Under the pieces are notes generated by a model that was not told the DNA's origin, ran no database searches, and saw nothing but the letters and a program-made list of their open reading frames with translations. A stretch of 64,000 nucleotides of DNA from Pseudomonas marvdashtae (lineage in GTDB: Bacteria > Pseudomonadota > Gammaproteobacteria > Pseudomonadales > Pseudomonadaceae): contig NZ_JABWQX020000001.1 in the NCBI RefSeq assembly GCF_014268655.2, forward strand, positions 310,001 through 374,000, read 5' to 3'. Shown piece by piece: positions 54,674-64,000 of the stretch; the first letter of the stretch is position 1, and the number at the start of each line of letters is the position of its first letter. A program made the translations under genes and the position numbers.

Positions 54674-54719
54674 CGGGAGGCTCCCTGCTGGTTTTGGCAG
54701 TCACCTTAAAGCGAGCACA

Positions 54720-54735
54720 TGAAACTTTTGTTTCA
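54720..54735. promoter_or_regulatory. Palindrome TGAAAC-TTTT-GTTTCA upstream of phoX
   Basis: Perfect 6-base arms. GAAAC-N4-GTTTC fits the published PsrA pattern (G/C)AAAC-N2-4-GTTT(G/C). On the phoX strand, CTGAAACAAAAGTTTCAT also agrees with the 18-base Pho box at about 13 positions, so either regulator is possible. Confidence 0.45.
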
Positions 54736-54740
54736 GTGCG

Positions 54741-55505
54741 CTAAAGCGGTGTGCCCAGCAGCACGTTTGACGGCGAAAACCGCACCTGGACCGGGGAACC
54801 GGCAGCCAGGTTTCGCTCGCTTAACTGGAGCGGGGCGGCCAGGGCGCATAGCGTCTGTCCGTTGGGGAGGCCGATGCGCACTTCGCTGGGGCCGTCTTCG
54901 GCGGCGGCGATGTGTTCGATTACGCCAGGCAAACTGTTGATCTGCGGACGGCCTGGCTGATCGGCGGGATAAAGCTCCAGCCAGCCGGCCTTGATCAATG
55001 CAACCACTTCGGCGCCGATCTCCAACTCCAGGCGCAGCGTACTGTCACGGGTGATCTGCGCTTCGATGACCAACCCTCGCGCCAGTTCCAGGCGTATCCG
55101 GTCGTTGTGCCCCTGGGCCTCGATGCGTACGACCTTGCCGTGCAGTTGGTTGCGGGCGCTGGTGCGCAACATCAGACGGCTGAGCAGACCCAGGTCGCTG
55201 GCATCTTCGCTGGCTTCCAGCAACTGCGCCTGCAACGCTTGCAGGCGCTGGTAAAGGCGCAGCACGCGCCGGCCCTCTTCGGACAATTTCGCGCCGCCGC
55301 CGCCCTTGCCACCGACGCTACGCTCGACCAACGGCTGATCCGCGAGGTTGTTCAGCTCATCGATCGCATCCCATGCTGCCTTGTAGCTCAGCCCGGCGCT
55401 TTTCGCGGCCCGGGTGATCGAGCCCTGTTCGGCGATGTGCTGCAACAGGGCGATGCGTTGTGGTCGGCGGACGATGTGCTGGGTCAGGAGCGTGGGCAAT
55501 GACAT
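54741..55505 (-). CDS. modE: Molybdenum-dependent transcriptional regulator ModE
   Basis: A 254-residue regulator. The N-terminal LysR-like winged helix ('IALLQHIAEQGSITRAAKSA', 'GLSYKAAWDAIDELNNLADQ', 'VGGKGGGGAKLSEEGRRVLR') is followed by two TOBE/Mop molybdate-binding domains (about 125-190 and 195-254; 'SARNQLHGKVVRIEAQGHND'). It represses modABC when molybdate is bound. No mod transporter genes are in the window, so it acts in trans or they lie elsewhere. Confidence 0.92.
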   Translation of the reverse strand: MSLPTLLTQHIVRRPQRIALLQHIAEQGSITRAAKSAGLSYKAAWDAIDELNNLADQPLVERSVGGKGGGGAKLSEEGRRVLRLYQRLQALQAQLLEASEDASDLGLLSRLMLRTSARNQLHGKVVRIEAQGHNDRIRLELARGLVIEAQITRDSTLRLELEIGAEVVALIKAGWLELYPADQPGRPQINSLPGVIEHIAAAEDGPSEVRIGLPNGQTLCALAAPLQLSERNLAAGSPVQVRFSPSNVLLGTPL

Positions 55506-55562
55506 GACGGAAACTGTGCGCAGCGGGCGATGCGTCGACGTTGGCTCCTCGGCCGCGGCGCG

Positions 55563-56303
55563 TCAAGCCGGGTCGCCGGGTTTCGGTGTCCGCGCCAGGC
55601 AGTAGACATCGACCCGAGCGGCACCGGCCTCGAGCAGCAGGCGCGCCAACGTCTCAGCCGTGGCGCCGGTGGTGAGTACATCGTCCACCAGCGCCAGGTG
55701 CCGATTCTTGAATAACGCGTCGGGCATCAACGCGAAGGCCTGGCGCAGATTGCGACGCCTGGCCCGGGCGTCCAGGGCCTGTTGCGCGGGCGTGTCCTGA
55801 ATGCGCCGCAGCAGGTTCTCTTCGCAAGGGATCTGCAGCGGCCCGCTTAGCCAACGGGCCAGCAGCGTCGCCTGATTGAACCCCCGCTGGCGCAAACGTC
55901 GAGTCGCCAGCGGCACCGGCACCAGCGCATCGGGGCGCTCCAGGCCTTCGTCGAAATGGTGCTGCAGGGATTGCGCGAGCAATTCGCCGAGCAATCGGCC
56001 CAGCGGCCACTTCGCCTGATGCTTGAAGCGGGTGATCAGGCTGTCCACCGGAAAATCATAGGCCCATGGCGCCAGGACTCGCTCGTAGGCCGGGGCGCGT
56101 GTGGCGCATTGTCCGCAACGCAGCCCGGTCGTGGGCAGCGCAAGGGCACAGACGCTGCATTGGCCGCCGAGCCAGGGCAGCTCGCTTTCGCAAGGGGTGC
56201 AGATAGGCTGTGGCGTATCGGTGCTCTCGCCACACAGTAGGCAGGATTGTTTGTTTTTTAACCAGATGTAAACCGGTCCTTTGTATCGTGGTTGACAGCG
56301 CAT
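55563..56303 (-). CDS. comF: ComF family phosphoribosyltransferase-like protein
   Basis: A 246-residue protein. An N-terminal zinc-ribbon-like region has four CxxC-type pairs (CLLCGES, C-T-P-C, CSVC, CGQC). The C-terminal PRTase fold has the PRPP loop '[20 protein letters not shown]'. AAGGAAGAG before the ATG supports this start, although the first 15 codons overlap the bioB promoter and BirA-type operator on the other strand. ComF proteins act in DNA uptake in competent species; in pseudomonads the role is unproven. Confidence 0.88.
   Translation of the reverse strand: MRCQPRYKGPVYIWLKNKQSCLLCGESTDTPQPICTPCESELPWLGGQCSVCALALPTTGLRCGQCATRAPAYERVLAPWAYDFPVDSLITRFKHQAKWPLGRLLGELLAQSLQHHFDEGLERPDALVPVPLATRRLRQRGFNQATLLARWLSGPLQIPCEENLLRRIQDTPAQQALDARARRRNLRQAFALMPDALFKNRHLALVDDVLTTGATAETLARLLLEAGAARVDVYCLARTPKPGDPA
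56266..56298 (+). promoter_or_regulatory. BirA-type biotin operator
   Basis: ATGTAAACC-N15-GGTTGACAG matches the BirA consensus TTGTAAACC-N14/15-GGTTTACAA at 15 of 18 positions. Its right half contains TTGACA (56292-56297), the -35 of the bio promoter. It also lies inside the comF coding sequence. Confidence 0.75.
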
Positions 56304-56320
56304 GGCTCTTCCTTAAATAT
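56292..56320 (+). promoter_or_regulatory. Promoter of the bioBFHCD operon
   Basis: TTGACA, 17-base spacer, AAATAT. The -35 is a consensus match, the -10 is weak. The position, 74 bases before the bioB ATG, and the overlap with the BirA-type operator make this the likely bio promoter. Confidence 0.6.
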
Positions 56321-56393
56321 GCCGAACATCCGTGTCGCGCCTGTGGGTATTCCATGTCCCAGGCGCCAGCCAAGCATAATCAAGGAAATGCCC

Positions 56394-57449
56394 ATGAGCG
56401 CCAGCACCACTGCCAACCTGCGTCATGACTGGTCTTTGGCCGAAGTCAAAGCACTCTTCGTCCAGCCGTTCAACGACCTGCTGTTCCAGGCGCAGACCGT
56501 GCACCGCGCGCACTTCGACGCCAACCGCGTCCAGGTTTCCACGCTGCTGTCGATCAAGACGGGTGCTTGCCCGGAAGATTGCAAATATTGTCCGCAGTCC
56601 GGCCACTACAACACCGGGCTGGAAAAAGAGAAGCTGCTGGAGGTGCAGAAGGTCCTCGAGGAGGCCGCGCGCGCCAAGGCCATCGGTTCGACCCGGTTCT
56701 GCATGGGCGCCGCTTGGAAGCACCCCTCCGCCAAGGACATGCCTTACGTGCTGGAGATGGTCAAAGGCGTGAAAGCCATGGGGCTGGAAACCTGCATGAC
56801 CCTCGGTCGTCTCGACCAGGAGCAGACCGAAGCGCTGGCCCAGGCCGGCCTGGACTACTACAACCACAACCTCGACACCTCGCCTGAGTTCTACAGCAGT
56901 ATCATCACCACCCGTACCTACAGCGAGCGTCTGCAGACCCTGGCCTACGTGCGTGACTCGGGAATGAAGATCTGCTCCGGCGGGATCCTGGGCATGGGCG
57001 AGTCCCTGGATGACCGCGCCAATCTGCTGATCCAGCTGGCGAACCTGCCGGAGCATCCGGAGTCGGTGCCGATCAACATGCTGGTGAAAGTCGCCGGCAC
57101 GCCGCTTGAGAATGCCGAGGACATCGACCCATTCGATTTCATCCGCATGCTGGCCGTGGCGCGAATCCTGATGCCCAAATCCCATGTGCGCTTGTCCGCC
57201 GGTCGTGAGGCAATGAACGAGCAGATGCAGGCCCTGGCGTTTTTTGCTGGCGCCAACTCGATTTTCTACGGTGACAAGTTGCTGACCACCGCCAACCCGC
57301 AGGCGGACAAGGACATGCAGTTGTTCGCACGGCTGGGCATCCAGCCCGAAGCCCGCGAAGAGCATGCCGACGAAGTGCACCAGGCGGCCATTGAACAGGC
57401 GCTGGTGGAGCAGAAGAGCAGCGAGCAGTTCTACAACGCAGCGGTTTGA
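56394..57449 (+). CDS. bioB: Biotin synthase
   Basis: A 351-residue radical-SAM enzyme; [13 protein letters not shown] is the start, with AAGGAAA before it. The SAM cluster cysteines are C59-x3-C63-x2-C66 (CPEDCKYC). '[20 protein letters not shown]' and '[20 protein letters not shown]' are typical. It inserts sulfur into dethiobiotin, the last step of biotin synthesis. It is the first gene of bioBFHCD, under the BirA-type operator. Confidence 0.97.
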   Translation: MSASTTANLRHDWSLAEVKALFVQPFNDLLFQAQTVHRAHFDANRVQVSTLLSIKTGACPEDCKYCPQSGHYNTGLEKEKLLEVQKVLEEAARAKAIGSTRFCMGAAWKHPSAKDMPYVLEMVKGVKAMGLETCMTLGRLDQEQTEALAQAGLDYYNHNLDTSPEFYSSIITTRTYSERLQTLAYVRDSGMKICSGGILGMGESLDDRANLLIQLANLPEHPESVPINMLVKVAGTPLENAEDIDPFDFIRMLAVARILMPKSHVRLSAGREAMNEQMQALAFFAGANSIFYGDKLLTTANPQADKDMQLFARLGIQPEAREEHADEVHQAAIEQALVEQKSSEQFYNAAV

Positions 57450-57530
57450 GTGGATCCATAACCCAGTGGGAGCAAGCTGCTGCCACCGGGATCTGTCCAG
57501 CCTTTGAATAACGGTTCACCCGAGGCCTGC

Positions 57531-58709
57531 ATGCCCTTCGATCTCGCCGCACGCCTGGCTGCCCGTCGTGCCGAAAATCTTTATCGCCAGCGCCCGCTGC
57601 TCGAAAGTCCCCAGGGGCCGGAAGTGGTGGTGGACGGCCAATCGTTGCTGGCGTTCTGCAATAACGATTACCTCGGCCTGGCCAATCATCCTCAGGTCAT
57701 CGAGGCCTGGCGCGCCGGGGCGTCTCGTTGGGGCGTGGGCGGTGGCGCCTCGCATCTGGTGGTTGGCCACAGCGGACCGCATCACGCCCTGGAGGAGGCC
57801 TTGGCCGACTTGACCGGGCGGGCGCGGGCGCTGTTGTTCACCACCGGATACATGGCCAATCTTGGCGCCGTTACTGCATTGGTCGGGCAGGGCGATACGG
57901 TGCTGGAAGATCGTCTTAACCACGCTTCGTTGCTTGACGCCGGGCTGTTGTCCGGTGCCCGTTTCAACCGTTATCTGCACAACGACGCCCAAAGCCTGGC
58001 TAACCGTCTGGAAAAAGCCGTCGGCAATACGCTGGTAGTCACCGATGGCGTGTTCAGCATGGACGGCGACATCGCCGATCTGCCGGCCCTGGCCCGCGAA
58101 GCCAGGGCCAAAGGGGCGTGGCTGATGGTCGATGATGCGCACGGTTTCGGCACGCTAGGCGCCACCGGCGGCGGTGTCGTCGAACATTTCGGCTTGAGCC
58201 AGGACGACGTGCCGGTGCTGGTCGGCACGCTGGGCAAGGCGTTCGGCACCGCTGGTGCCTTTGTAGCCGGTAGCGAGGAATTGATCGAAAGCCTGATCCA
58301 GTTCGCACGACCTTATATCTACACCACCAGCCAGCCGCCGGCATTGGCCTGCGCCACCCTCAAGAGTCTTGAATTGCTGCGCAGCGAACATTGGCGGCGC
58401 GAGCACTTGCAGGTGCTGATCCGCCAGTTCCGCCTGGGCGCCGAGCAGATCGGCCTGCAATTGATGGACAGCTTCACGCCGATCCAGCCCATTCTGATCG
58501 GTGACGCGGGGCGGGCTATGCGCTTGTCGAAAATGCTGCGAGAGCGGGGGCTGATGGTCACGGCGATCCGCCCACCGACCGTGCCGGCCGGCAGCGCCCG
58601 TTTACGGGTAACGCTGACCGCTGCCCACAGCGAAGCCCAGGTGCAACTATTGTTACAGGCACTGGCCGAGTGTGTTGCCCGGCTGGGACCGGAGCCAAGT
58701 GATGCGTGA
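57531..58709 (+). CDS. bioF: 8-amino-7-oxononanoate synthase
   Basis: A 392-residue PLP alpha-oxoamine synthase starting [10 protein letters not shown]. The PLP lysine is in '[20 protein letters not shown]'; '[16 protein letters not shown]' and '[20 protein letters not shown]' are also present. It condenses pimeloyl-ACP or -CoA with alanine. It follows bioB after 81 bases, which include a REP-like GTGGGAGCAAGC fragment, and overlaps bioH by 8 bases. Confidence 0.96.
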   Translation: MPFDLAARLAARRAENLYRQRPLLESPQGPEVVVDGQSLLAFCNNDYLGLANHPQVIEAWRAGASRWGVGGGASHLVVGHSGPHHALEEALADLTGRARALLFTTGYMANLGAVTALVGQGDTVLEDRLNHASLLDAGLLSGARFNRYLHNDAQSLANRLEKAVGNTLVVTDGVFSMDGDIADLPALAREARAKGAWLMVDDAHGFGTLGATGGGVVEHFGLSQDDVPVLVGTLGKAFGTAGAFVAGSEELIESLIQFARPYIYTTSQPPALACATLKSLELLRSEHWRREHLQVLIRQFRLGAEQIGLQLMDSFTPIQPILIGDAGRAMRLSKMLRERGLMVTAIRPPTVPAGSARLRVTLTAAHSEAQVQLLLQALAECVARLGPEPSDA

Positions 58710-59433
58710 TCGACTGATTTTGTTGCCCGGCTGGGGGCTGGGCATTTCGCCGCTCGAACCTCTTGCGGCGGCGCTACGAGGGCTCGACGAGCACTTGCAG
58801 GTGGAAATCGAGCCCTTGCCTGCACTGGCATCGAGCGACCTCGATGAATGGCTCGATGAGCTGGATGCCACCTTGCCCCAGGATGCCTGGCTGGGCGGCT
58901 GGTCCCTGGGCGGTATGCTGGCATCGGAGCTGGCGGCGCGCCGGGGCGAGCGCTGCTGCGGCCTGTTGACCCTGGCGAGCAATGTTTCTTTCGTGGCCCA
59001 CGAACAATGGCCGAGCGCGATGGCCGGCGAGACCTTTGATGGATTTCTTGCCGGATGTGCCGCCGACCCGCGCCAGACGCTCAAGCGCTTCAGCTTGCTG
59101 TGTGCCCAAGGGTGCAGCGACCCGCGCGGGTTGTCGCGATTGTTGCTCGCCGGTGCACCGACCACGTCGCCAGATGGCTTGATGGCCGGGCTCGAACTGC
59201 TGGCGCAACTCGACACTCGTGCTGCGTTGCAGGGCTTTCGCGGTCCGCAATTGCATCTCTTTGCCGGGCTCGACGCCTTGGTGCCGGCCGAAGCGGCCGG
59301 TGATCTGCTGGCGTTACTGCCGGATGTCGAAATCGGCCTGATTGAACAGGCCGGTCACGGATTCCTTCTGGATGATCCCCACGGCGTGGCGGGGGCGATC
59401 CAGGCTTTTTTGCATGAGTCCGGTGATGACTGA
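58702..59433 (+). CDS. bioH: Pimeloyl-ACP methyl ester carboxylesterase BioH
   Basis: A 243-residue alpha/beta hydrolase. The ATG lies within the end of bioF (8-base overlap), with GGAG upstream. Nucleophile elbow '[20 protein letters not shown]'; acid and histidine in '[17 protein letters not shown]' and '[15 protein letters not shown]'. It removes the methyl group that BioC put on the malonyl/pimeloyl chain, ending chain growth. Confidence 0.93.
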   Translation: MRDRLILLPGWGLGISPLEPLAAALRGLDEHLQVEIEPLPALASSDLDEWLDELDATLPQDAWLGGWSLGGMLASELAARRGERCCGLLTLASNVSFVAHEQWPSAMAGETFDGFLAGCAADPRQTLKRFSLLCAQGCSDPRGLSRLLLAGAPTTSPDGLMAGLELLAQLDTRAALQGFRGPQLHLFAGLDALVPAEAAGDLLALLPDVEIGLIEQAGHGFLLDDPHGVAGAIQAFLHESGDD

Positions 59434-60238
59434 TTTGGCTGTTGTGAGATTACCCGGCGCCTTGCCCGATAAACGCCAGGTAGCGGCCTCGTTTTCCCGG
59501 GCGGCGGCCAGCTATGACAGCGTCGCGCAATTGCAGCGCGATGTGGGTGAGCAATTGCTCGGGCGTCTGCCTCCGTCATTCAAGCCAGGGCGCTGGATGG
59601 ACCTGGGGTGCGGCACGGGTTATTTCACTCGGGCGCTGGGCGAGCGCTTCGGCGAGGCGACCGGCCTGGCGCTGGATATCGCCGAGGGCATGCTCAAGCA
59701 TGCTCGCCCCCAAGGCGGCGCGGCGCATTTCGTCGCCGGCGACGCGGAGCGCCTGCCTTTGCAATCGGCGAGCTGCGAGCTGGTTTTCTCCAGCCTTGCG
59801 GTGCAATGGTGCGCCGATTTTGCCTCGGTGTTGAGTGAGGCCCATCGCGTCCTGAAACCGGGCGGAATGTTCGCTTTCACAAGTCTGTGTGTCGGCACGC
59901 TGTACGAGCTGCGCGACAGCTGGCGGCAGGTGGATGGCTTGGTGCACGTCAACCGTTTCCGTCCATTCGAGACTTATCAACAGCTGTGCGCGACCAGCGG
60001 AATGAAGGTCGTCAGTCTTGAAAATCAGCCTCATGTGTTGCATTACCCGGACGTGCGCGGCCTGACCCACGAATTGAAAGCTTTGGGTGCGCATAATCTG
60101 AACCCTGGCCGCCCAGGTGGGCTGACGGGCAGGGCGAGGATCCTGGCGCTCGTTGAAGCCTATGAACAGTTCCGTCAGGCCCAGGGTTTGCCAGCGACTT
60201 ACCAAGTGGTCTACGCAGTGTTGGAGAAACCGCTATGA
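59426..60238 (+). CDS. bioC: Malonyl-ACP O-methyltransferase BioC
   Basis: A 270-residue SAM-dependent methyltransferase. Start taken at [11 protein letters not shown], which overlaps bioH by 8 bases as bioH does bioF; an ATG four codons upstream is possible. N-terminal '[20 protein letters not shown]', SAM motif I '[17 protein letters not shown]', and '[20 protein letters not shown]' fit BioC. It methylates the malonyl-ACP carboxyl to start pimelate synthesis. Confidence 0.94.
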   Translation: MTDLAVVRLPGALPDKRQVAASFSRAAASYDSVAQLQRDVGEQLLGRLPPSFKPGRWMDLGCGTGYFTRALGERFGEATGLALDIAEGMLKHARPQGGAAHFVAGDAERLPLQSASCELVFSSLAVQWCADFASVLSEAHRVLKPGGMFAFTSLCVGTLYELRDSWRQVDGLVHVNRFRPFETYQQLCATSGMKVVSLENQPHVLHYPDVRGLTHELKALGAHNLNPGRPGGLTGRARILALVEAYEQFRQAQGLPATYQVVYAVLEKPL

Positions 60239-60915
60239 GCCAGGCTTATTTCATCACCGGCACCGACACCGACGTCGGCAAGACCACCGTTGCGGCGGGC
60301 CTGCTGCACGCTGCCCGGCAGGCCGGCATGAGCACGGCCGCGGGCAAACCCGTGGCCTCTGGCTGCGAAGTAACGCCCAAGGGCCTGCGCAACGCTGACG
60401 CGTTGGCGTTGCTGGCCGAGTGCTCGGTGCCGCTGACTTATTCACAGGTCAACCCGGTGGCATTGGAGCCGGCGATCGCGCCGCACCTGGCCGCCCGTGA
60501 AGCCGGCGTGGCGTTGACGGTGCAGTCGCTGCTCGGCCCGATGCGCGAAGTGCTGGCGTTGGACGCCGATTTCACCTTGATCGAAGGCGCGGGTGGTTGG
60601 CGTGTGCCGCTGGCCGGCCAGGACAATCTCTCGGACCTGGCGATAGCGCTGGGCCTGCCGGTGATCCTAGTGGTGGGCGTGCGCCTGGGTTGCATCAGCC
60701 ATGCGTTGTTGACCGCCGAGGCGATTGCCCGTGATGGCTTGCAGCTGGCTGGTTGGGTGGCCAACATCATCGACCCGGCCACCTCGCGCCTGGAAGAGAA
60801 CCTGGCGACCCTGGCCGAACGACTTCCGGCGCCGTGCCTGGGTAGAGTGGCGCGCATCCAGAGCGTGACGGCCCAAGCTGTGGCCGAACACCTGCAACTG
60901 GATCTGCTGGACTAA
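60235..60915 (+). CDS. bioD: Dethiobiotin synthetase
   Basis: A 226-residue ATP-dependent carboxylase. The P-loop is '[20 protein letters not shown]' at the N-terminus; '[20 protein letters not shown]' and '[20 protein letters not shown]' are conserved. It forms the ureido ring of dethiobiotin. The ATG overlaps the bioC stop by four bases. Last gene of the operon, followed after 118 bases by the small rod-like gene. Confidence 0.96.
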   Translation: MSQAYFITGTDTDVGKTTVAAGLLHAARQAGMSTAAGKPVASGCEVTPKGLRNADALALLAECSVPLTYSQVNPVALEPAIAPHLAAREAGVALTVQSLLGPMREVLALDADFTLIEGAGGWRVPLAGQDNLSDLAIALGLPVILVVGVRLGCISHALLTAEAIARDGLQLAGWVANIIDPATSRLEENLATLAERLPAPCLGRVARIQSVTAQAVAEHLQLDLLD

Positions 60916-61033
60916 AGACGAGCCAAGGTTTTGCCTATGACGAGGCACTGTGCCATTAGTGTTTTTGTCGGGCCTTTTACCGGTGCATCTGTTTCAATGC
61001 CGATGTCGACCCTTCAAGAAGACGAGTCCTGCC

Positions 61034-61330
61034 ATGGAAATCTCAGGAAACACCGCGTTCTATGCCGGTCTGAGCACGATTCAGACAGGACAGAACCGCG
61101 TCGATCTGGCGTCTGGCCAGATTGCCCACAATACGATTGAACGCTCGGTCACCAGTCAATCGTCCGAGGTCCAGGTTGATCGCTTGCGGTCGGTGGATCG
61201 CAGCCAGCAATCGGACCTGTCCAGCAACATGGTCGATCTGGCCCAGGGCAAGTTCCAAGTGCAATTGGGTGTGAACGTTGCGAAGGCTTCCGACGAAATG
61301 CTCGGAACCTTGATTGATACCTTTGCCTGA
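61034..61330 (+). CDS. Miniature flagellar rod/hook-like protein (unknown role)
   Basis: A 98-residue protein. The N-terminus 'GNTAFYAGLSTIQTGQNRVD' followed by 'LASGQIAHNTIE' resembles the first helix of flagellar rod and hook proteins (usually ALxxAxxGLxAQQxRxDVIANNIAN). The C-terminus 'VDLAQGKFQVQLGVNVAKAS' plus 'DEMLGTLIDTFA' resembles their last helix. The large domain that normally lies between them is absent. A pseudomonad gene in the same place, between bioD and the acyl-CoA dehydrogenase, exists in P. aeruginosa (from memory, hypothetical). No flagellar gene is nearby. The family link is by eye only. Confidence 0.65.
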   Translation: MEISGNTAFYAGLSTIQTGQNRVDLASGQIAHNTIERSVTSQSSEVQVDRLRSVDRSQQSDLSSNMVDLAQGKFQVQLGVNVAKASDEMLGTLIDTFA

Positions 61331-61353
61331 TCCGTTCTCCCTGCTTTGCCAAA

Positions 61354-61377
61354 GCGCCGCGATTATTCGCGGCGTTT
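61354..61377 (+). terminator. Intrinsic terminator after the rod-like gene
   Basis: CGCCGCGA-TTAT-TCGCGGCG-TTTT, an 8-base GC-rich stem with tetraloop, starts about 25 bases after the stop. It separates the bio operon and small gene from the acyl-CoA dehydrogenase. Confidence 0.8.
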
Positions 61378-61499
61378 TCGTCTCTAAGCCCTTCTCGCTC
61401 AACTAATCTTTCCCTGCGTGTTCCGGGCCTGCTTCCTGGCGAAGGATTCTGTCGCCTGCCGTTGCGGCGAGACGATGACGAACGGCAAAAGATCGACGC

Positions 61500-61544
61500 T
61501 TGACAAGCTTTGGGCGTAAACGTATGTTTCAAACAACTGTTTGA
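61500..61544 (+). promoter_or_regulatory. Promoter with PsrA-type box upstream of the acyl-CoA dehydrogenase
   Basis: TTGACA (61500-61505), 17-base spacer, TATGTT (61523-61528). Directly after it, TCAAAC-AACT-GTTTGA (61529-61544) fits the PsrA pattern (G/C)AAAC-N2-4-GTTT(G/C). A site there would cover the transcription start and block polymerase. PsrA is a fatty-acid-responsive TetR repressor in pseudomonads (known). Confidence 0.72.
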
Positions 61545-61604
61545 CCGCTACAACAAATCCACGCGGTCGCTCATCCCCGGTTACATCAGCAGAGGTTTAT
61601 CGCT

Positions 61605-63410
61605 ATGCCTGACTACAAGGCCCCCTTGCGTGATATTCGCTTCGTTCGTGACGAACTGCTCGGCTACGAAGCGCATTATCAGAGCCTTCCGGCTTGCCAG
61701 GACGCAACTCCGGACATGGTTGACGCCATTCTCGAAGAAGGCGCCAAGTTTTGTGAGCAGGTGCTGGCTCCGCTGAACCGCGTGGGTGATCTCGAAGGTT
61801 GCACCTGGAGCGAGTCCGGCGTGAAAACCCCGACCGGTTTCAAGGAAGCCTACAAGCAGTTCGTCGAAGGTGGCTGGCCAAGCCTGGCCCACGACGTCGA
61901 GCATGGCGGCCAAGGCCTGCCGGAATCCCTGGGCCTGGCGGTCAGCGAAATGGTCGGCGAAGCCAACTGGTCGTGGGGCATGTACCCGGGCCTGTCCCAT
62001 GGCGCGATGAACACTATTTCCGAGCACGGTACGCCTGAGCAGCAAGAGGCTTACCTGACCAAGCTGGTGTCCGGCGAATGGACCGGCACCATGTGCCTGA
62101 CCGAACCCCACTGCGGCACCGACCTGGGCATGTTGCGCACCAAGGCCGAGCCTCAGGCCGACGGTTCCTACAAAGTCAGCGGCACCAAGATCTTTATCTC
62201 GGCCGGTGAACACGACATGGCCGACAACATTGTCCATATCGTTCTGGCACGCCTGCCGGATGCTCCGGCTGGCACCAAGGGGATTTCGCTGTTCATCGTT
62301 CCTAAATTCCTGCCGAACGCTGACGGTTCCATCGGTCAGCGCAACGCCGTGAGCTGCGGCTCGCTGGAACACAAGATGGGCATCCACGGCAACGCCACCT
62401 GCGTGATGAACTTCGACGCGGCCACCGGTTACCTGATCGGCCCGGCGAACAAAGGCCTGAACTGCATGTTCACCTTTATGAACACCGCACGCCTGGGCAC
62501 CGCGCTGCAAGGCCTGGCCCACGCTGAAATCGGCTTCCAGGGCGGCCTGAAATACGCTCGTGACCGCCTGCAAATGCGCTCCCTGACTGGCCCGAAAGCG
62601 CCGGACAAGGCCGCGGACCCGATCATCGTGCACCCTGACGTGCGTCGCATGCTGCTGACCATGAAGGCCTTCGCCGAAGGTAACCGGGCGATGGTGTACT
62701 TCACCGCCAAGCAGGTCGACATCGTCAAATACGGCGTGGACGAAGAAGAGAAGAAGAAGGCCGACGCGCTGCTGGCGTTCATGACGCCGATCGCCAAGGC
62801 GTTCATGACTGAAGTCGGCTTCGAAGCGGCGAACCACGGCGTGCAAATTTATGGCGGCCACGGCTTTATCGCCGAGTGGGGGATGGAGCAGAACGTGCGC
62901 GACAGCCGTATCTCGATGCTGTACGAAGGCACCACCGGCATCCAGGCCCTCGACCTGCTGGGCCGTAAAGTGCTGATGACCCAAGGCGAAGCACTCAAGG
63001 GCTTCACCAAGATCGTCCACAAGTTCTGCCAGGGCAACGAAGGCAACGAAGCCGTCAAGGAATTCGTCGAGCCGTTGGCTGCCTTGAACAAGGAATGGGG
63101 CGAGCTGACCATGAAAGTCGGTATGGCCGCCATGAAGGATCGCGAAGAAGTCGGGGCTGCCTCGGTGGACTACCTGATGTATTCCGGTTACGCCTGCCTG
63201 GCCTATTTCTGGGCCGACATGGCGCGCTTGGCGGCGGAAAAACTCGCTGCCGGCACCACCGAAGAAGCCTTCTATACCGCCAAGTTGCAGACCGCGCGCT
63301 TCTACTTCCAGCGCATCCTGCCGCGCACCCGCACCCACGTTGCTACCATGCTGTCGGGCGCCAATAACCTGATGGACATGAAGGAAGAGGATTTCGCGCT
63401 GGGCTACTAA
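61605..63410 (+). CDS. Acyl-CoA dehydrogenase
   Basis: A 601-residue flavoprotein of the larger ACAD class with an extra C-terminal helical domain. Visible parts: '[20 protein letters not shown]' (FAD site), '[20 protein letters not shown]', '[20 protein letters not shown]' and '[20 protein letters not shown]' (C-terminal FAD contacts and catalytic base region). It begins fatty acid beta-oxidation by forming the trans-2-enoyl-CoA. The chain-length range is not evident. The PsrA-type box in its promoter agrees with induction by long-chain fatty acids. It ends with a strong terminator. Confidence 0.94.
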   Translation: MPDYKAPLRDIRFVRDELLGYEAHYQSLPACQDATPDMVDAILEEGAKFCEQVLAPLNRVGDLEGCTWSESGVKTPTGFKEAYKQFVEGGWPSLAHDVEHGGQGLPESLGLAVSEMVGEANWSWGMYPGLSHGAMNTISEHGTPEQQEAYLTKLVSGEWTGTMCLTEPHCGTDLGMLRTKAEPQADGSYKVSGTKIFISAGEHDMADNIVHIVLARLPDAPAGTKGISLFIVPKFLPNADGSIGQRNAVSCGSLEHKMGIHGNATCVMNFDAATGYLIGPANKGLNCMFTFMNTARLGTALQGLAHAEIGFQGGLKYARDRLQMRSLTGPKAPDKAADPIIVHPDVRRMLLTMKAFAEGNRAMVYFTAKQVDIVKYGVDEEEKKKADALLAFMTPIAKAFMTEVGFEAANHGVQIYGGHGFIAEWGMEQNVRDSRISMLYEGTTGIQALDLLGRKVLMTQGEALKGFTKIVHKFCQGNEGNEAVKEFVEPLAALNKEWGELTMKVGMAAMKDREEVGAASVDYLMYSGYACLAYFWADMARLAAEKLAAGTTEEAFYTAKLQTARFYFQRILPRTRTHVATMLSGANNLMDMKEEDFALGY

Positions 63411-63429
63411 GCCTTACGCGGTTCTTCAC

Positions 63430-63464
63430 AAAAGCCGCTGCTCCTTCGCAAGCAGCGGCTTTTT
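63430..63464 (+). terminator. Intrinsic terminator after the acyl-CoA dehydrogenase
   Basis: AAAAGCCGCTGCT and AGCAGCGGCTTTTT form a 13-base stem with loop CCTTCGCA, about 20 bases after the stop codon. Confidence 0.9.
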
Positions 63465-63665
63465 TGTGTCTGTTGCCCCAATCAAGACCGTCGCCACAGG
63501 GGTTGCTGTGATCCTGAAACAATATTCATCCAACTGAACCCTAAGAAAACCTCCCGCTCTGCCGTTACAGCGATGGCAGTGTGACATCTGTCACATCCCG
63601 CGTGCCTTAATGCTCCAGTTGCAGGCACAATGCCATCTTTGATCAGCCGGGTCGGAGCTTTACCC

Positions 63666-64000
63666 TTGCCGCGTTTTTCTGCGATGCGTTTCAGCCATTT
63701 CCTGCCGTCGACTGTGCTATTGCTTGCGGGGCTGGCGGCTGCCTACGTCAAGGACCTCAACGTTTTCTTCACTTCCCTGTTCAACGTCCTTCCCACGTTG
63801 GTGCTGCTATTGGGAGGTGCGTACTGCGCGGTTTACCGACGCCAGCGTGAACTGTTTCTGATGGCGACGGTGTACATCGCTTATTTCCTGCTGGACACCC
63901 AGACCGATTTCTACCGCGATAACGGCAAGGTGCGCGAAGACGCAGCTGTGGTGTTCCATCTTGTCTGCCTGTTGCTACCGCTGTTATTCGGGCTGTTCGC
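63666..64000 (+). CDS. Membrane protein, 5' part only (window edge)
   Basis: An open frame runs to the end of the window. A TTG at the given start has GGAG 8 bases upstream; an ATG six codons later (63684) is the alternative. The first 110 residues hold about four hydrophobic helices ('FLPSTVLLLAGLAAAYV', 'SLFNVLPTLVLLLGGAYCAV', 'LFLMATVYIAYFLLD', 'VVFHLVCLLLPLLFGLF'). The layout resembles the membrane sensor part of some diguanylate cyclases, but no catalytic domain is within the window, so the function is left open. Confidence 0.7.
   Translation, partial: MPRFSAMRFSHFLPSTVLLLAGLAAAYVKDLNVFFTSLFNVLPTLVLLLGGAYCAVYRRQRELFLMATVYIAYFLLDTQTDFYRDNGKVREDAAVVFHLVCLLLPLLFGLF

Noticed and set aside
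60980..61006. FliA (sigma-28) promoter for the rod-like gene
   Set aside because: GCCGATGT resembles the -10, but there is no TAAA 15 bases upstream.

Overview
The window looks like chromosomal DNA from a fluorescent-group Pseudomonas. It is GC-rich, it carries several Pseudomonas-type REP/REPIN palindromes, and its gene content and order (dgcAB-etfAB, gbcA/gbcB, glyA-soxBDAG-purU-fdhA, creBCD, comF/bioBFHCD/acyl-CoA dehydrogenase) match pseudomonad chromosomes. The species call is inference; no rRNA or tRNA gene was seen.

Region 1 (1-7.3 kb, 15.2-29.2 kb) is the glycine betaine catabolic island. GbcAB (Rieske oxygenase plus reductase) demethylates betaine to dimethylglycine. DgcAB with a dedicated EtfAB demethylates dimethylglycine to sarcosine. 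SoxBDAG oxidises sarcosine to glycine. GlyA, threonine aldolase, PurU and glutathione-independent formaldehyde dehydrogenase handle glycine, folate-bound C1, formate and formaldehyde. A truncated M19 dipeptidase and a DUF5943-type protein lead the dgc block.

Region 2 (7.3-15.2 kb) splits the island. A non-coding stretch holds four tandem degenerate repeats of about 160-183 bp, each with a perfect DnaA-box 9-mer. It is followed by a poorly described three-gene cluster: a GMC oxidoreductase fused to an alpha/beta hydrolase, a membrane-anchored c-type cytochrome, and a metallophosphoesterase. The first gene has a leader with a 40-codon ORF and two mutually exclusive hairpins.

Region 3 (29.2-33.8 kb) has small secreted or unknown proteins and a cold-shock protein. 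Three of these genes share a CTGTCA-N4-TGACAG palindrome upstream, suggesting a local regulon. It also has a DUF2780 protein, an acyltransferase and a retropepsin-like protein.

Region 4 (33.8-52.7 kb) carries creBCD with a cre-tag-like site, a GST, an iron-uptake unit (PepSY protein, small membrane protein, TonB receptor, FecR, ECF sigma), a DEDDh exonuclease plus cNMP/CBS/DUF294 pair, a stand-alone receiver protein, malate synthase G, a GcvR-like ACT protein, RarD and SrkA.

Region 5 (52.7-64 kb) has PhoX, ModE, ComF, the bioBFHCD operon (with a BirA-type operator inside the comF coding sequence), a miniature flagellar-rod-like protein, an acyl-CoA dehydrogenase behind a PsrA-type box, and the start of a membrane protein cut by the window edge.
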